Assembly (NCBI GenBank): GCA_016787985.1
Contig: JAEUTC010000052.1
Location: forward strand, 1 to 53,579
Source of the DNA: Flavobacteriales bacterium
GTDB taxonomy: Bacteria > Bacteroidota > Bacteroidia > Flavobacteriales_F > PHOS-HE28
Reading direction: 5' to 3'
Length of the DNA stretch: 53,579 bases
Position 1 is the stretch's first letter; each line of letters begins with the position of its first letter. The notes beneath the pieces were generated by a model that made no database searches, had not been told where the DNA came from, and worked only from the letters and a program-made list of their open reading frames with translations. Below, piece after piece: positions 41,742-49,506 of this stretch. Made by a program: the position numbers and the translations under genes.

Positions 41742-43522
41742 GCCAGAAACACTGGGTCGACGAGTTCTTCCGCAAACGGCTGGAGAAGGAGAAATTCGCC
41801 GTCGAAGAAGGCGAGCTCGAAGAGGTGCGCGCGCTGCTCCAGGGGCAGAACGGCACCACAACGCTCATCCGCGGTGGCCGCTTCTCCAAGTGGTGGCTCA
41901 GTGCGTTGATACCGGTGGCAGGGCTGTTGTGGTGGGGATACGCTGGCGACAGCACGGATGATCGCATTCCCCGGACAGCATCACTATCCAGTGAGACGGA
42001 GTACGTCGCTCCAGGATCGAAGAGTTCGCGCGTAGGCCAGAACGGGAACGGAACCGCTGCCACACCGCATCCGCTAGATGCGAACGACCTTGATCCAGCA
42101 AGCGTGCCTTCCGTGGACGCAGATGACACGGACAACGCTTTGGTCAATGGACGGAACAGTGTATCGGATGACTTAATTACATCCAACTCCACGAAGGCGG
42201 ATCAGCCATCAAAGGCGAGTGGTGATCGGGCAGGAACGACCTTGACGGAACTCCGCGGATCCTCCAAGGGGTCGGATCACCTTCAGCAGAGCAGTGAACG
42301 ATCCACGTCAAGCGACCCAGCCGTGTTCGAGGAACAGACCCGCTCGAAAAAGAGGAGTGCGGGCCTTGATGTGCACGCGCATGATGGAACGAGTCAAGAA
42401 CGGACCATCGATCCTACTGGAAACTCACAGTTCGATCCATTTATCGAGCCCAAGAACCAAACAAGCCTGACAACCTCGAAAGCCACCGAGCAAACCGATG
42501 CGGCCACCACAATAGTTGGACAACCGCAGTCGCTCTTGGCCATCCAGCCTTTGAATGATGGACCGGCCACCATCGAAGCGGGCGTATCCGGTGACCCTGA
42601 AGTGTTGACCGACGACCAAGCAGACAACCCAATGTCCGCAGGGGAAAGCATGAACGTGGGGCTGCGCGGCCAGGGTAAGAGCGATGCCCCTTTCGTCTTC
42701 GGAGCAGAAATGGACCGCGTAGCCCCGCAACCGAACGACACCATCGACTCGGGGACCACTGACCGGACCACCGGTGTTGAGGCGCTGGAGGGCCTTCTTA
42801 CGAGAATGCCCGACCATGAGAACGTTGCCTCCGGCGAAGCCATTTCGCGTGAGATCGAAGTCTTGGAAACGATGGCCTTGCTCGCGCCGCGATACATGCA
42901 AGTGGCCCCCGCCGCCACCCGACAGCCGATGAACCGGACGCTGGAAGTGATCAAGTTCCTATCCGCCGGTGAGTTGCACACGTTCGGTGCGCCTTTGAAT
43001 GTTCGCACACGGACGAGTGGTGGTGGAAATTTGGGACCGGAAATGGGCTCGTTGTTCGGCTTCGAGTACCGTGTGCGCGTGAAGCGATTCACCTGGTCCA
43101 CCGGCATACTCTACGGAAACTATGCGATCAGGACCGACCAAGGCGAAGCCGACCTCCAACTCGGTTTCGTGGAGATCCCCTTGCTCGGCAGCTACAAGCT
43201 GATGCGCGGGCGCTTCGGAGTCCTCCTCCAAGGAGGCTTGACCGCGGACCTGTTGTTCAGTTCCACAGGACGCTATCCGGCGGAGGAGGACCGCCGATCG
43301 GTGGGCTTCCCCGAGGATTCCTTCCGCACCACGAACTACTCCTGGCTGATGCGCCCACAGGCGGTGTATAATTTGGATGAGCACTTGAGCATCTCCGCTG
43401 GGCCGCTTTGGAAGGCACAACTCGGCGAGGTCGCACAGGAAGGTCCATTGGATGGCGCGCGCATCAGCAGCACGGGTATCACCATTGGGCTTTCGTGGCG
43501 TTTGGAGCGTGCAACGTTCTGA
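41738..43522 (+). CDS. Trans-envelope protein: cytoplasmic N-terminus, one membrane helix, periplasmic linker, outer-membrane barrel
   Basis: A 594-residue protein. Residues 1-50 are charged and cytoplasmic in type (HWVDEFFRKRLEKEKF). One hydrophobic helix is at about 52-68 (WWLSALIPVAGLLWWGY). About 320 residues of Ser/Thr/Asp/Gln-rich low-complexity sequence follow. From about 395 to the end there is a beta-barrel-like domain (FGFEYRVRVKRFTWSTGILYGNYAI in pieces, GFVEIPLLGSYKLMRGRFGVLLQGGLTADLL in pieces, ending IGLSWRLERATF). There is no classical signal peptide. The overlap with the sigma gene and the N-terminal layout suggest an anti-sigma that touches both membranes. That role is inference. 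Confidence 0.75.
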   Translation: MSQKHWVDEFFRKRLEKEKFAVEEGELEEVRALLQGQNGTTTLIRGGRFSKWWLSALIPVAGLLWWGYAGDSTDDRIPRTASLSSETEYVAPGSKSSRVGQNGNGTAATPHPLDANDLDPASVPSVDADDTDNALVNGRNSVSDDLITSNSTKADQPSKASGDRAGTTLTELRGSSKGSDHLQQSSERSTSSDPAVFEEQTRSKKRSAGLDVHAHDGTSQERTIDPTGNSQFDPFIEPKNQTSLTTSKATEQTDAATTIVGQPQSLLAIQPLNDGPATIEAGVSGDPEVLTDDQADNPMSAGESMNVGLRGQGKSDAPFVFGAEMDRVAPQPNDTIDSGTTDRTTGVEALEGLLTRMPDHENVASGEAISREIEVLETMALLAPRYMQVAPAATRQPMNRTLEVIKFLSAGELHTFGAPLNVRTRTSGGGNLGPEMGSLFGFEYRVRVKRFTWSTGILYGNYAIRTDQGEADLQLGFVEIPLLGSYKLMRGRFGVLLQGGLTADLLFSSTGRYPAEEDRRSVGFPEDSFRTTNYSWLMRPQAVYNLDEHLSISAGPLWKAQLGEVAQEGPLDGARISSTGITIGLSWRLERATF

Positions 43523-43622
43523 TCGCTGAGGTCCATACATCGACTTTTAAAGAGCGAGCGCAGTATGTTGCAATGCGTGGTGCGGTATCACTGCACTGCG
43601 AGCAACGGAAATCACCGAATGC

Positions 43623-43652
43623 ACCCAACCAACTTCGCGCCATCGGGGTTAG
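43623..43652 (+). promoter_or_regulatory. Predicted ECF-sigma promoter before the RCC1 cargo gene
   Basis: ACCCAACCA (43623-43631), 13 bp, then GGGGTTAG (43645-43652), ending 21 bp before the ATG at 43674. The spacing is identical to two other copies in the window. The AAC core of the first half and the geometry resemble -35/-10 elements of ECF promoters. Confidence 0.65.
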
Positions 43653-43673
43653 CTCATTGAACACCATCACTCC

Positions 43674-45944
43674 ATGTCGCAACCGGATCTGGTCCTTCGC
43701 AAGCGGTTCTTCGGACATGCGTTAGGCATGCTGTGCGTGCTGATCACGACCGGAGCCTTGGGGCAGAACAGCATGGTGGGTGATGGCTTCGGTGGAAGAC
43801 TTTGGTACAGACCCACGAATTACACGGTCGGCTCGTATAGTGCGTTCAGTCTTTGCTACGGTGATCCATGTGATAGCGCCAATAACCAGCTCTATGGATG
43901 GGGCGGGGACAACAATGGAGAGCTGGGCAATGGCACCGGCTCGAATTGTTCGATTGCACCAGAGCCGATACAGGAAATGGGCAATGTGCGTTACTACAGC
44001 ACGGGCTATTGGATGGGGGCGATCAAGAATGATGGAACTGGATGGGTATGGCAAGATCCCTTTCTCCCTGTTCCAACCCAAGTGATCACAGATGTGAAAT
44101 TCGTCGATGCCAGTTCAGCCGTAGTGAGCTTCGTGAAGACTGACGGTACTATCTGGAGCATAGGCGTCAACGCCTTCGGCCAGTTCGGTGATGGAACGAT
44201 ATCTGGCGCGACTATCACGCCAGTTCAAATGATCGGAGTTACGAATGCAGTACGTGTGGCTGTTGGTCTGTTCACGAACTATGCGCTATTGAATGACGGG
44301 ACCGTCATGGCTTGTGGAGCGAGCACACATGGGCTCATGGGCATATCCGATGTACAAGACACTTCTACCTACAACCCGAACGCCATCCCGGTACCTGGTC
44401 TCTCCAACATCGTAGACATCAAGGCTTCGTCCTTGTCCACGGCTGCGTTGGATGCCAATGGCGATGTATATACCTGGGGGCAAGGAGGATACACGGGAGA
44501 CGGTGATTGGGTCGTCGACTCCATTCCCGAGCTTGTTCCTGGCCTCAACGACATTGTAGCTATCAGCGCTTGCACAGACGGCGTTCACACACTTGCTCTG
44601 GATGTGGATGGCAGGTGTTACGCCTTCGGCAACTACAACTTCAGTTCATCGGAGCTGGTGCCGGTGCTGATCGCCACTGATGTGGTGGATATCATGGCCG
44701 GTGAAACGTTCTCCTACATCGTGAAGTCCGATGGGACGTTGTGGGCGGCGGGATGGTCGCTTTGCGGTTCTGTCTTCCTGGACCAACCGAACCACGGTCA
44801 GACCGATCCACAACTTGATCTCATTCAGCTGGATCCTTCGGCAGTGCCAGGTAGTTGTCCGATTGTAGGTACGGTCGCCATCCCCACAGCCACGTGCAAC
44901 AGCGGCACCATCACCGTCCACCACTTCGGTGGGCAGGAACCGTACAGCTATGATATCGGTACCGGCCCACAACCAAGTAACGTGTTCACAGAGGTACCCT
45001 TGGGCACTTACAGTGTGACCGTTACGGATGCCAATGGCTGCGTGATCACGGTGCCATGCACGGTGGATCCCAATGGCTCCGTCCCCATCGTAGCGGACAC
45101 GGTCTCGGTGACTACATGTACGGAGGAGGGATACACCTTGCCTTCGGGAACAACGGTATTCGCATCAGGCATCTATACGGATACGGTCTATTCCGACCTG
45201 GGCTGCGACACCGTGCGATCCTACAACGTGACACTGAATGACGGTTACCCTCTCTTGAACTGGCAGATCACACTTTGCGAGGGGGAGGTCTATACCCTAC
45301 CGAATGGCGAGCTGGCGACAGCTCCGGGCGAGTTCTTCATTGACACGCTGGAGTATGAGAACGCATGCGACACGCTCTTCAGCGTTTCGCTTATCCTCTC
45401 CACATCACCACCGCTCGAGATCTTCGCTTACGCGACGGACTCTGTTATTACACAGGGAGAAGGTACGCTTCTCATTGCCATGACCGGCGAAAGCTACAGC
45501 TGGTTCCCAAGCGGAACTCTGAGCTGCTCTGATTGCCAGATGCCCACAGCCACACCAACTGGAACCACGGAGTATTGTGTCATATTGGACGATGGCAATA
45601 TCTGTTCTCCGGATACGGCCTGCGTTGAAATAGTGGTTCTGCCAGCCACACGACCGCTTTGCACACCGGACAACATCTTCGTGCCCTCAGCCTTCAGCCC
45701 CAACGCCAGCGATAAGAACGACCTGCAGTGCGTCCTTGGTGCGGAATGCATCGCATCAATGCGCCTGGGCATCTACAACCGTTGGGGCAACAAGGTCTTC
45801 GAGAGCACAGATCCCAAAGCCTGCTGGGATGGAACCTTCAATGGCTTAGCACTGGATCCGGCGGTCTTCGTCTACCACTTGATCGCTACGTTGAACAACG
45901 GCGAAACGCTGGAGCGGCAAGGGAACGTCACGTTAATACGATAA
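43674..45944 (+). CDS. RCC1-repeat T9SS type B cargo protein
   Basis: A 756-residue protein with a signal peptide (about 1-31, ...TTGALGQ). Residues about 70-385 hold RCC1-type beta-propeller repeats (LYGWGGDNNGELGNGT, WSIGVNAFGQFGDGT, VYTWGQGGYTGDGD). A SprB-like module (TVTVTDANGCVITVPC) and Cys-rich linkers follow. The C-terminal ~95 residues are a gliding-type sorting domain of the cysteine-containing subtype (NASDKNDLQC, YNRWGNKVFES, ACWDGTFNG, RQGNVTLIR). It should be exported by T9SS and held on the surface. What the RCC1 propeller binds is unknown. It has its own predicted sigma promoter. Confidence 0.92.
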   Translation: MSQPDLVLRKRFFGHALGMLCVLITTGALGQNSMVGDGFGGRLWYRPTNYTVGSYSAFSLCYGDPCDSANNQLYGWGGDNNGELGNGTGSNCSIAPEPIQEMGNVRYYSTGYWMGAIKNDGTGWVWQDPFLPVPTQVITDVKFVDASSAVVSFVKTDGTIWSIGVNAFGQFGDGTISGATITPVQMIGVTNAVRVAVGLFTNYALLNDGTVMACGASTHGLMGISDVQDTSTYNPNAIPVPGLSNIVDIKASSLSTAALDANGDVYTWGQGGYTGDGDWVVDSIPELVPGLNDIVAISACTDGVHTLALDVDGRCYAFGNYNFSSSELVPVLIATDVVDIMAGETFSYIVKSDGTLWAAGWSLCGSVFLDQPNHGQTDPQLDLIQLDPSAVPGSCPIVGTVAIPTATCNSGTITVHHFGGQEPYSYDIGTGPQPSNVFTEVPLGTYSVTVTDANGCVITVPCTVDPNGSVPIVADTVSVTTCTEEGYTLPSGTTVFASGIYTDTVYSDLGCDTVRSYNVTLNDGYPLLNWQITLCEGEVYTLPNGELATAPGEFFIDTLEYENACDTLFSVSLILSTSPPLEIFAYATDSVITQGEGTLLIAMTGESYSWFPSGTLSCSDCQMPTATPTGTTEYCVILDDGNICSPDTACVEIVVLPATRPLCTPDNIFVPSAFSPNASDKNDLQCVLGAECIASMRLGIYNRWGNKVFESTDPKACWDGTFNGLALDPAVFVYHLIATLNNGETLERQGNVTLIR

Positions 45945-45965
45945 GGTGGTCCGATCGGCAGCGGG

Positions 45966-45995
45966 ACCCAACCACATCAGCGGATCCCGGGTTAG
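45966..45995 (+). promoter_or_regulatory. Predicted ECF-sigma promoter before the delta-60 cargo gene
   Basis: ACCCAACCA (45966-45974), 13 bp, then CGGGTTAG (45988-45995). It starts 22 bp after the stop of the RCC1 gene and ends 55 bp before the ATG at 46051. Spacing and sequence match the other two strong copies. Confidence 0.65.
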
Positions 45996-46050
45996 TAGGT
46001 TGAAGCCTTGTGAGCGCAAGCCAACACGCCGAGCACAGAACCGAACAACC

Positions 46051-47565
46051 ATGATCATACCACGTTCCACCTACCACGCACGTTGCACGTACTTGCTCGG
46101 CGCATGCATCTTCGCCGGGGGAAGCCTCTTCGCCCAGGACGGCGTGCTCGATATCACCTTCAGTGGCGATGGGCAATACGGCTTCATGCCGCAGATCCCC
46201 GACGTGATCACCACGGAGATCCTGGAGACCAATGGGGACATCTTCGCCTTCCTAACCCCCGTGAACGGAACAACTTCCTCCTACATCATCAAGATGAATG
46301 AGAATGGATCGTTGATCAGCGACTTTGGCCAAGGCGGCATCCTCGAGCTTCAGGACATCGGCATTTCCGATGCGGTCATCGCCGCGGATGGTGAAGGCCT
46401 CCTTCTGCTCATCTCGGACACCGATGGCTTTCTGATCGGTACCATGGGCCTGAACGGTGCGATGGCGGGGCCATGGATGCCGGTGACCACACCGGAGGCC
46501 GGCGCTTTCGCCAAGATGCTCGTAGATGACCAAGGCCGCATCGTGATCGGGATCAGCGCCTTTTTCAATGGCGACAGCTTCGGCCAAGTGCTCCGTTTGC
46601 AGCCTGACCTTTCGCCGGACATCAGTTTCGGTATCAACGGTACGGCCCAGACCCCGGATTCGCCCTTCTGCTTCCCGCTCATGGAGATCGACCGACTCGG
46701 GCGCATCGTGCTCGGAAGCTCTCAACCTGGCTGCGGCAGCCTTTGGCGATTCAACACCGATGGCACCTTGGATGATTCCTTCGACTACACGCTCGACCTC
46801 ATGCCCTTCATCCAGGACAGCTGGATCATCGATCTTGCCGTCGCACCGGACAATTCCATCTATCTGCAACCGAACACCTATGGCTATGCTTCCTACCTCT
46901 TCAAACTGCAGGAGAACGGATCCGTGGATACCAACTTCGGTATGGGTGGCCACATCATCCTCGAGGACCCGGAACCGCAATGGTACACGGCGCCGGATGA
47001 GCTGTTGATCGAGCCCGGCGGAGGCCTGATCGTGATGGCGCCTGCCTATCTGAACGGTTCCATGCAGGGCAAGTGGCTTGCCCGCCTGGACGCATCGGGC
47101 GCGCTCGACCCCGACTTCAACCCAGGCATTCAGCCCATCGACGACCAGGGCTACGAGCTGCGGCTCAACTTCCATTGCGCCTCCTTGCAGGCCGATGGCA
47201 AAGTGCTGAGCATGGACCAAGTAGGCAAATGGCAAGGCGGAAACCTGTTGGGCTGGGCACCGCTCATTACGCGGTTCACGAACGAGAAGGGTGCGGTCGG
47301 GATAGCGCCTAACGATGAAGGTCCGCGCGTAGAACAAGCCATCGCTTATCCGAATCCGACCCAAGGTGTAACGACCTTGCGCGCAACAGGTCATGAAACT
47401 TGGCAGCAAGCAACGGTGGTCATCACCAGCACGACAGGTGCGGTGGTGCTGGAGGGCCAACTGGTGAACGGAACCATTGATGTTTCCACTTTGGCTGGTG
47501 GAGTGTACACCTGCCGAGTGCGGCACGCCGATGGTTCCGTGCATTCAAGGATCGTGAAGGAGTGA
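46051..47565 (+). CDS. Delta-60-repeat T9SS type A cargo protein
   Basis: A 504-residue protein from MIIPRSTYH with a signal peptide ending GGSLFAQ. About six delta-60-like repeats are visible (LDITFSGDGQYGF, LISDFGQGGIL, LSPDISFGINGTA, LDDSFDYTLDL, VDTNFGMGGHI, LDPDFNPGIQP). The last ~75 residues form a type A sorting domain (AYPNPTQGVTTLRA, TSTTGAVVLEG, GGVYTCRVRHADG, RIVKE). It is probably secreted by T9SS and anchored or released by the sortase-like step. An upstream in-frame start covers the promoter motif and is rejected. The next gene follows after 54 bp. Confidence 0.92.
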   Translation: MIIPRSTYHARCTYLLGACIFAGGSLFAQDGVLDITFSGDGQYGFMPQIPDVITTEILETNGDIFAFLTPVNGTTSSYIIKMNENGSLISDFGQGGILELQDIGISDAVIAADGEGLLLLISDTDGFLIGTMGLNGAMAGPWMPVTTPEAGAFAKMLVDDQGRIVIGISAFFNGDSFGQVLRLQPDLSPDISFGINGTAQTPDSPFCFPLMEIDRLGRIVLGSSQPGCGSLWRFNTDGTLDDSFDYTLDLMPFIQDSWIIDLAVAPDNSIYLQPNTYGYASYLFKLQENGSVDTNFGMGGHIILEDPEPQWYTAPDELLIEPGGGLIVMAPAYLNGSMQGKWLARLDASGALDPDFNPGIQPIDDQGYELRLNFHCASLQADGKVLSMDQVGKWQGGNLLGWAPLITRFTNEKGAVGIAPNDEGPRVEQAIAYPNPTQGVTTLRATGHETWQQATVVITSTTGAVVLEGQLVNGTIDVSTLAGGVYTCRVRHADGSVHSRIVKE

Positions 47566-47619
47566 TCCGGTATGGATGTCGGAGCGCTTGTATTCCATTC
47601 ATATGACACGGACCCACAC

Positions 47620-49407
47620 ATGAACACATCACCATCCATCATCAAGTATTTGGCCATGGCCATCACCGTACGGATCTGCCTGGTCCCTTGCTGTTCGCAC
47701 GCACAAGTCACCACGGAAGTGGAATGGCAACGATGCCTGGGAGGGAGTGACGCGGAGTGGGGCAGCAGAATACGGCCGACCAGTGATGGCGGCTTCATCT
47801 GCACGGGCTTTGGGTCTTCTTACGATGGCGATATGCTAGGGAACCATGGCACGGATGACATGTTCGTCGTCAAGCTCAATGCGGACGGGGCCGTGCAATG
47901 GAAGCGTGTGCTGGGGGGGTCGCTCTCCGAATTCGGATTCGACTGTATGGAGATGGCCGACGGCTCCTACATGATCGTGGGAAACAGCTACTCGACAAAT
48001 GGGGACCTGACCACGAATCAGGGCAACCGGGATCTTTGGGTGGTCAACCTCTCACCGAATGGTGAGATCATCTGGCAGCGCACCTATGGTGGATCGGGTA
48101 CAGAGCTTGGCGGAACGATGCTCGGAACATCGGACGGTGGTTTCCTGCTGCAATTGACAACAAGCTCGAACGACGGGGATGTGGTGGGTTTCCATGATGG
48201 TGTGGGCACACAGGATCATTGGCTTCTTAAGATAGACGGTTCCGGCGCCGTAGTTTGGAACCGTGCCTTGGGAGGCAGTGGCTTCGATGCGGGCAGCAAG
48301 TTGATAGAGACCGCTGACGGAGGCTTCTTGGTGATCCTACAAACGGAATCGACCGATGGGGACATCACCAATTACCATGGCAACACGGATTGTTGTTTGG
48401 TGAAGCTGAGCCAGACCGGGAACTTTCAATGGTCGCGTTGCGTTGGTGGCACCCAGCGGGACAATGGGTTCGACATCTTGGAACTCGACAACGGGGACAT
48501 CATGTTCCTCGGAGCGACCGCGTCGAGTGATGTGGACATAACGCTGAACCAAGGTGGATACGACGTGTTCCTCGCGAAGCTCACGAGCACAGGCGCGTTG
48601 CTCTGGGTGCGCACCTATGGCGGATCAGTGGACGATGACTGCCGAAGTATGGTCCGCACGGACGATGGCGGCTTCTTCCTGGCCGGCTCTTCCACATCCA
48701 ACGATGGCGACGTATCTGGCAATCAGGGGGGCGGCGATGCATGGCTCTTGAAGGTTGATGCGAACGGTGTGCTTGATCGGCAGCGCTCTTACGGCGGCTC
48801 CATGAATGAATGGACGTTCTTGTATGGAATGGATGATGGAGGTTTCCTCCTATCGGGCATCACCGAAAGCAATGATGGTAATGCGGTGGGGAACCATGGC
48901 GAGAACGACCTGTGGCTGGTCAAGGTCGCAGCCACTGGGGATCTTATCTGGCACCGCTGCCTCGGCGGGTCGAACGTCGACTGGGGCTACCTACAGGCAA
49001 GCTCATCTGATGGTGGTCATGTGGCCATCGGCTACACCGAATCCAACGACGGCGATGTATCGGGCAACCATGGTGGACGCGACATGTGGGTGGTGAAACT
49101 GAAGCTGACTGAGCCCACCGTTCCTTCAGAATGTGCGCTCTTCGTCCCCAGCGCCTTCAGCCCCGATAACAGCGCCAAGAACGATGCACAATGCCTTTAC
49201 GGTACGGATTGCATCACCTCCATGACCTTCAACATCTTCGACCGCTGGGGCAACAAGGTCTTCGAGAGCACCGACCCCGAGGCCTGCTGGGATGGCACCT
49301 TCAACGGGCAAGCGCTTGATCCTGCGGTGTTCGTCTATCACTTGCGCGCGACCTTGGCCAACGAAGAGGTGGTGGAGAAACAGGGGAACATCACGTTGGT
49401 GCGATAA
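47620..49407 (+). CDS. Eight-repeat T9SS type B cargo protein, copy 1
   Basis: A 595-residue protein from MNTSPSIIKYL with a signal peptide ending CCSHAQ. Eight repeats of about 50-55 residues follow the pattern GGSxxDxG...DGGFLxxGxTxSNDGDVxGNHGxxDxWVVKLxxxG, probably an eight-bladed propeller. The Asp/Asn-rich NDGDVSGNHG loops could bind calcium. The C-terminal sorting domain is the cysteine subtype (NSAKNDAQCLYGTDC, FDRWGNKVFES, ACWDGTFNG, KQGNITLVR). No promoter motif precedes it, so it is probably cotranscribed with the delta-60 gene. It is a tandem paralogue of the next gene. Binding target unknown. Confidence 0.92.
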   Translation: MNTSPSIIKYLAMAITVRICLVPCCSHAQVTTEVEWQRCLGGSDAEWGSRIRPTSDGGFICTGFGSSYDGDMLGNHGTDDMFVVKLNADGAVQWKRVLGGSLSEFGFDCMEMADGSYMIVGNSYSTNGDLTTNQGNRDLWVVNLSPNGEIIWQRTYGGSGTELGGTMLGTSDGGFLLQLTTSSNDGDVVGFHDGVGTQDHWLLKIDGSGAVVWNRALGGSGFDAGSKLIETADGGFLVILQTESTDGDITNYHGNTDCCLVKLSQTGNFQWSRCVGGTQRDNGFDILELDNGDIMFLGATASSDVDITLNQGGYDVFLAKLTSTGALLWVRTYGGSVDDDCRSMVRTDDGGFFLAGSSTSNDGDVSGNQGGGDAWLLKVDANGVLDRQRSYGGSMNEWTFLYGMDDGGFLLSGITESNDGNAVGNHGENDLWLVKVAATGDLIWHRCLGGSNVDWGYLQASSSDGGHVAIGYTESNDGDVSGNHGGRDMWVVKLKLTEPTVPSECALFVPSAFSPDNSAKNDAQCLYGTDCITSMTFNIFDRWGNKVFESTDPEACWDGTFNGQALDPAVFVYHLRATLANEEVVEKQGNITLVR

Positions 49408-49427
49408 CGAACTGATCTGTTGAACCC

Positions 49428-49457
49428 ACCCAACCACCGTCTGAAAAGCGGGGTTAG
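49428..49457 (+). promoter_or_regulatory. Predicted ECF-sigma promoter before cargo copy 2
   Basis: ACCCAACCA (49428-49436), 13 bp, then GGGGTTAG (49450-49457). If the second half is a -10 element, transcription would begin near 49463. The ATG at 49462 could then not be used, which favours the start at 49507. Confidence 0.65.
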
Positions 49458-49506
49458 TTGAATGAAGAACACCGACCGGATGCCCATTTACCCCCTACCC
49501 CACTTG

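Noticed and set aside
46252..47544. 430-codon minus-strand open frame
   Set aside because: Antisense to the delta-60 cargo gene, which has a signal peptide, repeats and a sorting domain.
49462..49506. ATG start at 49462 for cargo copy 2
   Set aside because: It lies at the predicted transcription start of the bipartite promoter. Starting at 49507 gives a normal signal peptide and the same length as the paralogue. It remains possible if the motif is not a promoter.
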